Assembly: GCA_032433765.1 (NCBI GenBank)
Contig: JAVIAB010000092.1
Span: 106,136,279 to 106,200,278 of the forward strand
DNA from: Megaustenia siamemsis
Lineage: Eukaryota > Mollusca > Gastropoda > Stylommatophora > Ariophantidae
DNA length: 64,000 bases
Direction: 5' to 3'
Under the pieces are notes generated by a model. It was not told the DNA's origin. It did no database searches and worked only from the letters and a program-made list of their open reading frames with translations. A program made the translations under genes and the position numbers. Shown piece by piece: positions 1-11,439 of the stretch (position 1 is its first letter; each line of letters begins with the position of its first letter).

Positions 1-417
1 CCATTTCACTAACCACTACTAGACCCTATCGACTAGCTAAATTACTTTTCTACATTTGTAGACTTTTACCCACATGATTCACTAAACATTTAATTTCACG
101 TCCGTTTAAAAAGCACATTAGTTCATTTAGGCATACAATAACCAGTTTGTTTTTTTACCGCTGTCTGCATAAGCTTCTAATGTTAAGTTTAGTTTAGTAG
201 AGCAAATGTTCTAGCCATTTCTCCGACATTTTCCACTTATTATTTTTAAATAAATACTCGAAACTTATAACTTAATGTTATCACAATTTCCTTATAGAAA
301 ATAATATAAATATATCACTTCTTTATAAATGGTTTTGATTAACTCTTATGTTTATCTGTTATGAGTTAGTATAGTAAGTAATTTGTTTCATGGTATTTAC
401 TTGATTCATCTGTCCAG
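1..417. other. Intron sequence, nothing recognised
   Basis: AT-rich DUOX intron upstream of exon a. It has no open frame with known homology and no clear repeat. It ends with the exon acceptor tctgtccag. Confidence 0.6.
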
Positions 418-502
418 AAAATAGCAGTGAAAGACTGGCTTCCAGCTTTCCTTCATGGGAACTATACAAACTTGACGTCGGAGGTTCTACCCCGTTACAT
501 AC
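418..502 (+). CDS. DUOX: DUOX exon a: peroxidase-like domain
   Basis: Reads KIAVKDWLPAFLHGNY then TNLTSEVLPRYI. It matches the 'EWLPSLLG' stretch of animal haem peroxidases and DUOX that precedes the proximal-haem helix. The acceptor is tctgtccag|AAA (phase 0) and the donor is ATAC|gtatgt, leaving one base (C) that joins AA of the next exon to make a Gln codon. It carries potential N-glycosylation sites (NYT, NLT), as expected of an ectodomain. This is the most upstream coding exon I can find; the preceding ectodomain exons are off the left edge. Confidence 0.85.
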
Positions 503-613
503 GTATGTTAATTACTATTTCTTTTTTTCTCTATTTGTTTTTAGATAATCCAAAGTTATGCGTTTCCATCACTAGTTGTTATATTCGATGATCTTGCTTA
601 CATTACTTTGTGA

Positions 614-860
614 TGTCTGTTACATACATATTGATAAAGAGAGGAGTTAGACAAGGATGCATCATATCACCAAGCTTGCTCACTCTATACACTGAGCAAA
701 TCTTAGAAGCATCACAGAGATTCCAGACCTAACAAATAATGGAAAGAAAATCAATGCCCTATGCCTGGGCCAAAATATGAAGATTGTGCTTTGCCCAAAA
801 CGCAATATTCAGTTGAGTTGCAGGGAATGCCAGAAGATGGATAATTTATCACCGACTGCC
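614..860 (+). mobile_element. LINE fragment with RT motif
   Basis: Around 640-700 one frame reads KRGVRQGCIISPSLLTLYTE, the conserved palm segment of non-LTR reverse transcriptase (GVRQGCxxSPxLFxLY). Frameshifts follow and no intact ORF remains. Confidence 0.6.
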
Positions 861-949
861 TTAAGTCCCTTCGGATTTTCTTAAGTTTACTCCCGAAGCC
901 TTTGAACTCTCCCGAACCTTCTCACAAGGCTGTGAACATAGCAGTTCTT

Positions 950-2410
950 GTTGATAAACATCAAATGCTTTTCATCCGGTCGCATTCCTTTTCAGAACGT
1001 TGCATTCCCTTCAGCTCGCCTGAAAGAATCTAAATCTCTAACAAGATCTCCCAATTCTGTTGTCATTGTCAGGGTCTCTTTTAATGTCTTGAAGCATCTT
1101 CTCCTTGGTCTGCCCCTGATGCGTCGTCCTGGAACCATGCCTTCCATTATTGCTATTTTCAGCCCACTGTGTCTTCTTAAAGTGACAATGATATTTTAAT
1201 CTCCTCTGCAGAATAGTGCTTATAAGCTTGTTCTTTTTAATATTTAAATCTTGTAATATGCCTGCATTGCTCTTTCTCCATCATCCAAGGTATATTAAAA
1301 TTGTTTCTATAGCATTTTGTTTCACATGAATCAATTTTATCCCTTGCTGTTTGCGAGATTGTCCATAATTCACAGCCATACATTGCTATCGGTAAGTTAC
1401 AGACCTCCAGTACATTTAATTTTACTGCCTTGCTAGTATTGTACCACATGATCTTCATGACGTTTAATTTCTGCGGTGCTATTGCTAGTCTTTTTTTTAG
1501 GCCCTTTTTCGCTGTTGGTGATTTTTTTGGGTTGGCTTTTTGCTCTGTAAATGGATAATATATTGGTTCTTTATGTTCAGATTGAGGTTTTGTTCCACGT
1601 TGTGTTTGATGACACGCTCAGTTATCTCATTCACTGCCTGAGAGGAGGACTTCGTCATTGGTGTATCTGAGTTCTGGAATAATGTTGTCATGTATTGTGA
1701 AAGGTTCGTTCTTCAGAAATCTGACATCGGTTCTGAAATTTCTCATGATGTTTTCAGCGTAGATATTGAACAGTTTTGGAGAGATGATGGAACCCTACCT
1801 TACCCTTGTACTTCAAACGAATTTGATGTTTCGTCCGCTATTCTGATAACTGATTGTATTTCATGACATAGTGATTTGATTAGTTGTATTAACTATTTTG
1901 GAAAGCCGGTTTCTTTCATGATGTTCCGAAAGTTTCTGATGTTGTACTCAGTCTACGGCATTACTGTAATCTAGGAAGCATGTATATAGTTCTATGTTGT
2001 ATTCAGTCTAAGGCATTGCTGTAATCTAGGAAGCATGTATATAGTTCTATGTTGTACTCAGTCTAAGGCATTGCTGTAATCTAGGAAGCATGTATATAGT
2101 TCTATGTTGTACTCAGTCTAAGGCATTGCTGTAATCTAGGAAGCATGTATATAGTTCTATGTTGTATTCAGTCTAAGGCATTGCTGTAATCTAGGAAGCA
2201 TGTATATAGTTCTATGTTGTACTCAGTCTAAGGCATTGCTGTAATCTAGGAAGCATGTATATAGTTCTATGTTGTACTCAGTCTAAGGCATTGCTGTAAT
2301 CTAGGAAGCATGTATATAGTTCTATGTTGTACTCCCTACACTTCTCAAAGATGGCTTTCATGTTTACCAGAAAATATCGCTACCGCTTTTCCGATAGTCT
2401 TTTCATTCAT
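950..2410 (-). mobile_element. LINE-D relic, minus strand
   Basis: The minus strand around 1237-1458 encodes AMYGCELWTIS and INPW-like residues typical of the non-LTR RT C-terminal region. Farther 5' on that strand are RT palm residues of the 'CFLDYSxAFD' type. The end at 960-1200 is nearly parallel to the one at 12130-12300, which defines the family. Many stops and frameshifts. The palm part is interrupted by seven 55-bp tandem units. Confidence 0.65.
1941..2335. repeat. 55-bp tandem repeat, 7 units, inside LINE-D
   Basis: Units start at 1941, 1996, 2051, 2106, 2161, 2216 and 2271 with a partial unit at 2326. Each begins GTTGTACTCAGTCTAAGGCA and ends AGTTCTAT, with one or two substitutions between copies. 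The unit is LINE-D RT sequence, so the array expanded from the element itself. Confidence 0.92.
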
Positions 2411-3420
2411 TTTATTACTTTCAATTAAATTGTTAACAGCTGCGATACAATTACAAATAATTAATGAGAACTGTGATTGAAATGTCACCTATACGACATT
2501 ATTGAGACTTGAAATTGGCAAATGTGGCAGGAAAATGAAACATTTTTTGCAACAAATCAGTAAACAGAATTCACAACGGTAAATATCATTCGCAAATAAC
2601 GTCAAAACACAAAAACAAATTACGTAATTCGTCTGAATTCATTAAAATTGAGATAAATGCTTCGTCCACACAAAAATGTGTAAACTCATTCATAACAAAA
2701 TAGTCTTTACAAATTGTTTAAAAATTCGTAATAACATGTTAAATTCTGCTCACTTATGTAACAAAACGTTTATTCACAAAATAAATAAACCTTCACTTTG
2801 AAATGAAAATTCACCGATCCGCTTTATTGCCGGTATCTTCAAATTCATTTACAAAATCTGTCATTCAAAGTAATTAACTAGTAACTGAAAAATTAAACCA
2901 ACATATTGTTTGTTGTACCAAATCTATGACACGTGTTGATTTAATTTGATTAAACAAGAACATGACAACACGAATAAATGCAATCTGAAGTGATTCTTGT
3001 GTTTTCCATATAATAAATTAATCTTAACAGTGTGTCTGTACGTGAAACAAACAGTGAAGCTTGCTTGGACTTAAGGTGTTGAAATAAAATACTAGAAATT
3101 TGAGGAACAATATACAACATTCTTTGACATACAACACTCGAGCATGATGTTGATCCATGAGAGATGCAGAGTGATTGTTGATTTAAAATATTGATATCAT
3201 TGCACTGGGAGCACACCTATAAATAGTCGACCTCTTCGATAAAAAGAAACGATTCTTTGTACGCTCGTATACAAGGGATAAGGTAATAACAAGGTTCCTC
3301 GTTAAAAAGTGTGCTTTAAAGCGAAGAAACAATGTTATATTTCTTATGCTGCATCATGCATTTCTAAAAATGTGTTATTTATGAAACTGTGTCATGCATT
3401 TTTAATTATGTATGTATATG
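2411..3420. other. Intron 1, nothing recognised
   Basis: AT-rich sequence. A minus-strand open frame of 88 codons at 2950-3216 has no recognisable domain and no convincing splice borders; I regard it as chance. Confidence 0.5.
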
Positions 3421-3424
3421 TCAC

Positions 3425-4102
3425 AAAGTCTGAATAATAGGAAAACAGAAGTAATGGTCATATCGAAGAAACAATCATCACCATTATGCAGCATAAAGAT
3501 GAAAAGGACAAATCTGAAACAAGTGCAACGCGTCAAATACTTGGTCACAATAATAGCATCAGATGGGAGATGCTTCAAAGAAAGAAAAAGCAGAATAGCT
3601 CAGGCCAAAATTGCATTTCAGAAAATGAAAAATATCTTATGCAACAAATCTGTGTCAATAGAATTCATCGTTGCTATATAGAGCCAATTCTGACCTATGA
3701 AAGCGAATCATAGACAGTAGGCAAACAAATGAAAAGACGATTAGAGGCCACAGAGATGGGATTTCTCAGAAGAATGTTGAAAGTTCCTTGGACAGCTAAA
3801 AAGATCAACGAGGAAATTCCCAAAGAGGCCAACACAAAAGGGAGCTCCTAAAAACACAAGAAAAAAAGCAATCAACATTTTTCTTACACATCATGAGATG
3901 AGAAAAGTTGGAATACTTGGTTACAACAGGCAAAATACAAGGAAAGAGAGATCGCGGATGACAAAAAGAGAAAATACTGGATAGTTTGGTGTTATGGCAT
4001 GGAAAACATTCAACAACAGAACTGATACGATGCTCGGTAGATAGAAGTTAGTGGAAGGACATGATCGCCTACACCAACATGTATGGCACATGATGATGAT
4101 GT
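3425..4102 (+). mobile_element. LINE-A, 5'-truncated copy
   Basis: Encodes the RT thumb/C-terminal part (NRKTEVMVISKKQSSPLCS, then RIAQAKIAFQKMKNILC) and continues to the family C-terminus, with frameshifts. It ends GGCACATGATGATGATG, the TGA-repeat tail seen in all LINE-A copies and typical of RTE-type LINEs. Confidence 0.8.
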
Positions 4103-4249
4103 ATATCTATGAAACAACTTCTAAACATCTTACACTAGTTCATATATACTTGAGATAACGACTTAAAGTTGAAAAAGTAAGTGTTGATTAACATATCCAG
4201 TATGTCTTCTTCTACATACGCAAATTATTATTTCTATTTTTTTTTTAAG

Positions 4250-4346
4250 AATACGACTCGAGAATACAACCCGGAATCACACACGAATTTCTGGCAGCAA
4301 TGGACTTTAGACACACTTTCACACCTGCGGCTGTGTGGAATATGAA
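4250..4346 (+). CDS. DUOX: DUOX exon b: proximal haem-ligand helix
   Basis: Translates from a split Gln codon as YDSRIQPGITHEFLAAMDF then RHTFTPAAVWNM. The pattern 'PGI-HEF--A--FRHT--P' is the peroxidase segment that carries the proximal haem histidine (FRYGHT in myeloperoxidase). The His of RHT is present here, whereas human DUOX1 has Ser at this place. The acceptor follows a T-rich tract (ttttttttaag|AA) and the donor is ATGAA|gtaagc, phase 2. The intron after it is the giant one that holds two thioredoxin-fold genes. Confidence 0.9.
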
Positions 4347-4620
4347 GTAAGCCCATTTAACAATGTTTATCTCCCGTGTATTTTATCTTTTGAAAACAAA
4401 ATATGTCCTTTACATTACCATTGCGTGATAACACATAATGTACAGTTGCGAAACGATTAATAAAATGAAATTTTATGTGTGTGCATACATTGGGATTTAA
4501 AGGTGCGCAATTAAGCTAGAATTGTACAAGCGAACAAAACATGTCATGATAACACGAAAAATAGAGGTTACTGGAAACAAATGCTGAAATTAAAGCTCTG
4601 ATACAGGATGCATAAAGCAG

Positions 4621-4637
4621 GGGGGGGGGGGGGGGGG
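4621..4637. repeat. Homopolymer G17
   Basis: Uninterrupted run of about 17 G on the plus strand in intron 2, 0.3 kb after DUOX exon b. Such runs can form G-quadruplexes and are prone to sequencing error. Confidence 0.9.
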
Positions 4638-4818
4638 AACACTTGCCCCATAAAGTATTTACATTTCCAAGAGGCAGACTTTTAGAATAAAAATAATTCA
4701 TCCTTAACGCCACAACTTGTTACAAATTTCTTAATTACATTTCTGCGATGTGTATTGTGTATAAGAACAAAATTATTGGAACTTTCTTATACTATAAATA
4801 AATCCTTTGGTAAATGTA

Positions 4819-5204
4819 CTAAAGTTGTGTATTGTAACCTTTCAGCACTTTCATCATACTTGCTTCTAAAAGGTTCATGTCGTCAAAAAAAAATTTATTG
4901 TTCCGTTCTTTTCCGTTAATATTTCTATTCACCTTGCCCTCTGGGCTGAAGAACAGGAACCGTGGAACGTAGGCTCCATCTGGTTCAAACTCTTCCTCGC
5001 GAGGCACCTCATGTGGCTCCAAGTTGACCATTGCAAAGAACTGGCTTAGCGATTGGATGCGCTGGTGTTCTGCGAAAAGTGGCTTCAGCCTTGCACAAAC
5101 TGGACATCCCATTTTATGAACAATCACCATCATGGGTTTCTGCTGTTGCATGGACGCTAGTCTTGCTTCGTCAAGCGTTAACCATTGGATAGAATCACCC
5201 CAGC
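4819..5204 (-). CDS. TXNDC12/AGR-like thioredoxin-fold protein, last exon (paralogue 1)
   Basis: Minus-strand exon of 127 codons plus stop, starting after tgatatttacag with two bases that complete a Gly codon, then WGDSIQWLTLDEARLAS. The thioredoxin fold of the ERp18/TXNDC12-AGR family is clear: 'PMMVIVHKMGCPVC' (active-site CPVC), 'FAMVNLEPHEVP', 'PDGAYVPRFLFFSPEGKV' with the cis-proline in YVPR. Such proteins are ER-luminal or secreted oxidoreductases. The Trp usually before the CxxC is Gly here, and the C-terminus is GYNTQL rather than KDEL-like, so ER retention is doubtful. An internal Met could start a 110-residue ORF, but homology and the acceptor show an upstream exon, presumably encoding the signal peptide, which I could not place. 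Nested in DUOX intron 2 in opposite orientation. Confidence 0.85.
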
Positions 5205-5208
5205 CTGT

Positions 5209-5762
5209 AAATATCAGTAGAAACAGATAGTTACAGCAAAAAAGGAACAGTTACTAAAAGAAGGATCAGTTAGTAAAAAAACGAACAGTTACTATAAAAA
5301 ATAGATATTTACTACAAAAAGGAGCGGTTACTACAAAAAGGGATAGTTATTACAAAAGGAACAGTTACTATAAAAATAGATTGTTACTACAAAAAGGAGC
5401 GGTTACTACAAAAAAAGGATAGGTATTACAAAAGGAACAGTTACTACAAAAAAAGGGATAGTTATTACAAAAGGAGCAATTACTACAAAAAGGGATAGTT
5501 ACTACAAAAAGGGATAGCTAATACAAAAGGAAGTTACTACAAAAATGGATAGTTATTACAAAAGGAACATTTACTACAAAAAGGGATGTTTGTTACAAAA
5601 GGAATAGTTAGCTGTTACAAAAGGAATGGTTGCTACAAAATGGGATAGTTATTACAAAAGGAATAGTTACTACAGAAAAGGATAGTTGCTACAAAGAGGC
5701 ACATTTTCTAAACAAAAAGGACAGTTACTTCAAAAAGGGAGAGTTACTACTAAAATATGATA
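5209..5762. repeat. Degenerate ~18-20 bp tandem repeat
   Basis: Imperfect repeats of the type AGTTACTACAAAAAGGGATAG / TTATTACAAAAGGAACAG, many copies over 550 bp. They fill the sequence immediately upstream (on the minus strand) of the TXNDC12-like exon and therefore lie in its intron. Confidence 0.85.
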
Positions 5763-5763
5763 T

Positions 5764-7112
5764 ATCATCATCATGTGCCATACCGGCTGGTGTAGGCGAT
5801 CATGTCCCTCCACAATCTTTTATCTACAGTGCATCGTATCAGTTCAGTTGTTGACTGTTTTCCATGCCATGACACCAAGCTATCCAGTATTTTCTCTCTT
5901 TGTCGCCCGCGATCTCTCTTTCCTTTTATTTTGCCAGTTGTAACCAAGTATTCCAACTTTCCTCTTCTCATGATGTGCCCGAAAAATGTTGATTGCTTCT
6001 TTCTGATGTTTTTTAAGAGCTCCCTTTTTGTGTTGGCCTCTTTGCGAACTTCCTCATTGGATTTTTAACTGTTCTGGGAACTTTCAACATTCTTCGGAGA
6101 AATCCCATCTCTGTGGCCTCTAATCGTCTTTTCATTTGTTTGTCTATTGTCCATGATTCGCTTCCATAGGTTAGAATTGGTTCTATATAGCACCGATGAA
6201 CTCTCTTTCTCATTTTTATTGACATAGATTTGTTGCATAAGATATTTTTCATTTTCTGAAATGCTATTTTGGCCTGAGCTATTCTGCTTTTTATTTCTGT
6301 GGTGCATCTCCCATCTGATGTTATTATTGTGCCCAAGAATTTGAATCTTTGCACTTGTTTCATATTTGTCTCGTTTATTTTTATGCTGCATGATGGTGAT
6401 GATTGTTTCTTCGATATAACCATTACTTCTGTTTTCTTACTATTCAGACTGAGACCTTTCTTGTTGCTTTCTTTTACTATTATGTCTATCATTTCTTGTA
6501 GTTCATTCTCTGTCTCTGCTATTAAGACTGTGTCATCCGCATATCGCAAATTATTTATGTTGTGACCGTTGACTTCAATTTCTTTTTTGTCTACTATTGA
6601 TCTCATAATATATTCGCTGTAAAGTTAAAACAAATCCGTTGACAGAACACAGCCTTGTCTGACTCCTTGTTTTATATATTGGAATTGTCCTGTTTTGTTG
6701 TTAATTCGTATAGCTGCTGTTTGTTGCCAGTACATGTTTTTTTATGATTCGCAGATCCCTGCCATCAATGTTTAATTTCTCCAGCATATTGATTATTTCC
6801 ACATGCTTTACTTTGTCAAATGCTTTCCTGTAGTCTATAAAGCACATATATAGATCTTTCTTTACCCTATATATCTTTCTATCAATATTCTTAAGATATA
6901 TATTGCATCATTTGTGCCCTTTCCTTCCACAAATCCACATTGTTCCTCACTTATTTCTGGCTTTATTTTGTTCCTTACACGTCTCATGATTATTCTTAGC
7001 AATATTTTACTCATATGACTCATGAGACTAATAGTGCAATGGTCTTCACAATCAGTGGCTCCTGAATTCTTCGGTATGGCTACAAAGATAGATTTTAGTA
7101 GATCTTCGGATA
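5764..7112 (-). mobile_element. LINE-A, longest copy
   Basis: Minus-strand relic of about 1.35 kb. From its 5' side it shows RT residues (ISLMSHMSKILLRIIMRR), then NNLRYADDTVLIAETENE with the catalytic YADD, then KKTEVMVISKKQSS and the YGSESWTI C-terminal block. Its 3' end at 5764 carries ATC/TGA repeats. Intact frame for 197 codons (6013-6606), then frameshifts. No endonuclease domain remains. Confidence 0.87.
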
Positions 7113-7575
7113 TGATATATACATCGCATTAAAAGACATTTTAAAAATAGCCCGTCTAGATAGATCATGTTTTCAGCATTGAGTCTGCCCTAACATGATG
7201 TTCTCAAATGCAGCTCAATGTTAAATTGTTTTTAAAAAATTAATGTATAAAGATATTGATACAAAGAGCATATCAAAAGAGATTGCTTTCTATGAGTTAT
7301 ATAAACAGACAGAGTAAAAAAGAAGCATGGCCACCGCATGTAGAGAAGATAAAAATAGCCAGAAAAAAAGGTAGCCAAATTAAACTGATTAGATAGGACA
7401 GTAGTGGGCCATTGTCGTTCTTTAATATTTTTTATAAAATTATCAATTCAATTATCAGAAGGAATGTGCTTTTTCAACAGCAACACGTGTTTATTACCTG
7501 ACATAAAAAAGAGATATGTAAATGAATAAGAGCAATGTAAGCATGGCAAACATGGAATGTAAGGAATAATTATCA
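7113..7575. other. Intron 2 stretch, nothing recognised
   Basis: AT-rich sequence between two LINE relics; no coding or repeat structure recognised. Confidence 0.5.
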
Positions 7576-8920
7576 TTGAGTGATGTTTCCTCATCGAAGG
7601 TTGACTACCATGAAACGCCATTCCGCTCTGTCTCTTGCTTTGATAGTGCAGGTTGTATTAGGCTTACTAGTCTATCTTTTGATGTTACTTGTCAATGTTA
7701 GTCTTGGTCTGCCTCTGCCCCTTTTACCTTGTATTTTCCCTTCCAGGATTACTTTCAGTAGGCTGTTATGTAAACATGGACCAAAACTCTCATTTGTCTT
7801 CTATGAATTTGTGTTCAGTAGTTCTCTTTTAGTAACAACAAAGAAAAAGACATCACCTCAGTGCAGAATAAAGACAAGTGGAACAATATTAAAACAGGTA
7901 AATGAATTTAAATATTTGGGAACTTTGTTAACCTCAGACGGAAGATGTACAAAAGAGGTGAGATGCAGAATGGCTCAGGCAAAAGCAGCAGAAACAAGAA
8001 AAAGAGTTCTTAAATGTTATGTAGAGCCAGTCTTAACATATGGATGTGAATCATGGACAATAGGACAACAGACAAGAAAATCACTCGAGTCTGTAGAAAT
8101 GTGGTTCTACAGAAGATTGTGGAGAATACCATGGACAGCTAATAAGAGTAATGAAAATGTTCTGAGAGAGGTCAAAGCAAAAAGAGTGCTAATTTCCAAT
8201 ATTAGGAAGAAACAATCATAATTTTTTGGCCATGTAATGAGAAGAGAACAACTGGAATATATTGTAACAACTGGAAAAATTGAGGGACGAAGAGATAGAG
8301 GGAAGCAAAGTGAGAAAATACTATCAGCTTAAGAGAATGGCTTGGCAGAAAGTCAACAAAAGAAATGATAAAGAACTGTCGAGATAGAAAGTTGTGGAGA
8401 GACATGATAACATACACCAAGTAGGCCTGGTACTTGATGATGATGAGTTCTCTTTTAATTTTTTGCTGCTTTAAGACTTCATCGTTGTTTTCTTTTCTTT
8501 CTATCCAATTCTTACTATTCTTCTGTAAATCCACATTTCAAAAAGCTTCAATTCTCTGTTCTGTTTTCTAGTCTAATGTCCATGTTTCTGCACCATACAG
8601 TAATGTTGAGAAGATATACATTTTGTTATTCTTAATTTTAGCACTGGTGTTATTTGTTTTAATGTTAGTATATTTTTCATGGCATTTAAATTACTCTTTG
8701 CCATTCCTATACTTTTGTTTATTTCAGTTTTGCATTTTCAATCACTGGTTATAGTACATCCTGGGTAGTTGTAGCTCTGAACTGTCTCTAGGTCTATTCC
8801 TTCAACTTTGAATCCACTTATAGGTTTTGAGTATTATCTTTGTTTATGATCATAGTTTTAGTCTTTTTGATATCCATATCTATTCCATATTTTTTGCGTG
8901 TACACGCTGATAATATATAA
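7576..8920 (-). mobile_element. LINE-C relic split by LINE-B
   Basis: Two minus-strand pieces (7576-7831 and 8446-8920) belong to one LINE whose C-terminus is better read at 43627-43872 (KIQGKRGRGRPRPTW, then RAEWRSMVANLR). They are separated by a LINE-B insertion flanked by a 12-bp duplication. Confidence 0.75.
7832..8445 (+). mobile_element. LINE-B, 5'-truncated, inserted in LINE-C
   Basis: Encodes KKKTSPQCRIKTSGTILKQV, YGCESWTIGQQTRKSLESVE and the C-terminal IEGRRDRGKQ block. It ends CTTGATGATGATG. The 12-bp target duplication AGTTCTCTTTTA lies at 7820-7831 and 8446-8457. A deletion between TSDGR and ETRKRVLKCYVEP and a stop near 8218 make it non-functional. Confidence 0.88.
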
Positions 8921-9340
8921 CACCTACTTTAAACAAGAGAAAAGGAAACTATGAGGAATAAAAATAACGAAATAAACTGTCATCTGAAAATGAAAACGCC
9001 ACTCTAAAGAATGAATGATGAAATGATATGATAGGAATGATATGATAGGAATACAGATGACGAATTTTTGGTAGAACTGAGCACTAAATGTCGCAGATTT
9101 GCAGAGAAAACGATCGGCCTGGTTAGGGCTCATGTTATTAAATATGAGCATGGACATTTAAAACAGGGTTTTATTTAATTAACATACAAATTAATACGCA
9201 TAGAATGATTGAAAAATACGTGTAAAAGAAAGTTATAAACGGCTTTAAGAGGCATAGGAGTATACAGAAAGAAATCAGAAAAGAGAGTTTACGTCATTTT
9301 TTTTATCTCTTAGATTGGTTGTTTAGTTTAGTTTAGTCAA
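8921..9340. other. Intron 2 stretch, nothing recognised
   Basis: AT-rich. A 77-codon minus-strand open frame (8924-9157) has no recognisable domain. Confidence 0.45.
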
Positions 9341-9344
9341 CAGA

Positions 9345-9418
9345 TCATCTTGATTGCACATCGGACAAGTCCATAAATGCTCGACCCTCCTCCTAAGTAC
9401 ATCCCTCAACGTGCAGAG
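9345..9418 (-). mobile_element. I-type LINE 3'-end fragment
   Basis: Resembles the 3' end of the RNase-H LINE at 26.4-28.0 kb in reverse (compare 36030-36110): ATCATCTTGATTGCACATCG..., then CCTCCTAAGTACATCCCTCA in place of CCTCCTCAGCAATTCCCTCA. Confidence 0.5.
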
Positions 9419-9480
9419 ATTTAGAATACCGGTATTGTGTTTGCTTATAACTTCTGTAGCTTCCTACGAGATTGTTCATC

Positions 9481-9693
9481 AGAACTAATGTGTTTATGTG
9501 CTTCATTAGAACTAACGTGTTTATGTGCTTCACTAGAACTAACGTATTTATGTGCTTCACTAGAACTAACGTGTTTATGTGCTTCATCAGAACTAACGTG
9601 TTTATGTGCTTCATTAGAACTAACGTGTTATGTGCTTTACTAGAACTAACGTCTTTATGTGCTTCATCAGAACTAACGTGTTTAAGTGCTTCA
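9481..9693. repeat. 27-bp tandem repeat, 8 units
   Basis: Unit AGAACTAACGTGTTTATGTG plus CTTCATT, starting at 9481, 9508, 9535, 9562, 9589, 9616, 9642 and 9669. Because 27 is a multiple of 3, several frames stay open and give repetitive peptides that are not evidence of a gene. Confidence 0.92.
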
Positions 9694-9699
9694 TTACTG

Positions 9700-10235
9700 T
9701 GTTCTCTTTCCCTGGCTTTCTCTATTACAGAGTGCCCGGGGCACTCATCTTTTATTTGAGAGCTATGTGACGATAGTCACTTGCATCGTCACCGTGTATT
9801 CAAGATCCTTCATTTCAGTCCAGGTCAGGAGTCAAGGGGCTCAACAACAACAGAGCTGGAAGCAACTCATAGCTGATGGCTTGCGCGAGGATCGATAACT
9901 CGAGAATGAAGTAAAAACTTTGACCGGTACATTGTGTGGCTACTGCAATGCTGCGGCATGTGGCCTTGTTTATGTCTTACTCTCCAACACTTTATATAAA
10001 ACTTCGTTATAACTCGCACCAGAAAACGAAATAAATGTAAAGTCTTGTAAATTTATATTACCCTGGAATCTCTACCCTTGCCACTGAATACACCCAAAGT
10101 ATCGGATTAACAAAAGTGATGGAAGTATTTATAAACAGTGTTATCCGTACAATGATCACAAAGTTGATCCTACATGAAGAGAAAAAAACCCGTGCTATAA
10201 ATATTTGTAAAGTCACACAGTTTTAACACAGAACT
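9700..10235. other. Intron 2 stretch, nothing firm
   Basis: GC is locally higher at 9725-9900, with a short frame ending QSWKQLIADGLREDR, perhaps transposon debris. No gene is supported. Confidence 0.35.
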
Positions 10236-10345
10236 GGAGTCGTCATCACTGGACACTGCGGGACTTGCTGAGGAGGGGATCTGAGCACCTATGGACATGT
10301 GCGGAGAGCAATGATGATGACCTGCAAATAACTCATTAACTCAAA
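10236..10345 (+). mobile_element. I-type LINE 3'-end fragment
   Basis: ACTGGAGTCGTCATCACTGG... then TTGCTGAGGAGGGGATCTGA matches the end of the RNase-H LINE ORF at 27805-27860 (TGVVSRWTLRELLRR). Confidence 0.65.
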
Positions 10346-10729
10346 AAGTCACCTCTAGCTAATTCTGGTCTTGCAGATACCACTCTCAATAAATGAGGAA
10401 ATCCCAAAGAAAAAATACGAGTTAAAACCATGTTGCTCTTTTCAACGCTCAGGCTTGTAAAATTTCATTCCTGAAAAGGAAGTACATTTCTTGTTCAACT
10501 GTGTGTTCAAATTCGGTGCTCTGTTGTTCTTTCTGTCTAAGATTCGTAGTTTTAAAAGGCTTTATTTAGCAAAAGCATAATTATAGAAGTTATGACGTTG
10601 AAAAGAAATGCTATAGAAGGGAATTATTTTTTCTGCGGAAATGTCAAGTTTGATATTATTATGTCATTTATATAAATTGTATATAACTCGAGACAAAACA
10701 GGCACTCTATAATACAATCTTCGTCCTAA

Positions 10730-11150
10730 CGTTGTGCTACCAATGCCAGTCCTGGATTCTAGATACAAGAGCAATAAGAAAAATAACCTCTACTGAGATG
10801 AAATGTGATGGACGAATTACAAGTAGCAGCCCGAGAGATAAGATCAAAAATGAAGAACTGGGAAAAAAGGGATGAGAATAATCCCCGCCATAGAATATAT
10901 AAAGAAGCAAAAGATAAAATGGTTTGGCCACATGACAAGGCAGAAAGATCAAAACACAACACAACGAGCCTTCAAAAAACGTTACCAGAACACCAGACTC
11001 AAGGGCCGACCACAAAAAAAGATGGATTGATGGAATATTAGAAGCACTAGGAAACATATCAGCAGTAGAGGCAAACAGAAAAGCAAGAGACTGCAAATTA
11101 TATCTCCCCTTGACTTTGAAAGGCAAATGAGGAACGAAAGAAGAAGTTTT
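10730..11150 (+). mobile_element. LINE-E 3' fragment
   Basis: Plus-strand C-terminal LINE sequence with frameshifts: TEMKCDGRITSSSPRDKIKN-like residues, then WFGHMTRQKDQNTTQ-type and GRPQKRWIDGILEA-type motifs. It is the reverse counterpart of 19030-19960. Confidence 0.65.
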
Positions 11151-11439
11151 ACATGTTAATTTAAAGTAATATAAATGAAACATAAAATAATATATCTATT
11201 GTCAAGCTGGAAATCCATACAGTCCCTTAGATGTGAAATTAAATGCTTCAGAAATTATATTTATCCGAAGAACATCAAACATAATTTGGAGAGAATACAT
11301 TTCAAGCGATACGATAAGAGACACAACAACGCAAGAAAAGTGTCGTACTTTATAAGAAGAAGGGGCTTCCCACCAGACATTCATGTGGAAACCATCTGAT
11401 AGAAGAAAACAATGAATACCAAAAGGAAAATTTATCATC

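Noticed and set aside
1941..2335. CRISPR-like array
   Set aside because: Units are contiguous 55-bp repeats without unique spacers, in an animal intron.
4516..4713. Minus-strand ORF with a Pro run
   Set aside because: The Pro run is the translation of the G17 homopolymer; no other support.
9437..9759. Small Cys-rich repeat protein (CFIRTNVFM type)
   Set aside because: A 27-bp tandem repeat read in several frames; no signal peptide gene structure.
10737..11183. 148-codon minus-strand ORF with hydrophobic residues
   Set aside because: Antisense shadow of the plus-strand LINE-E fragment.
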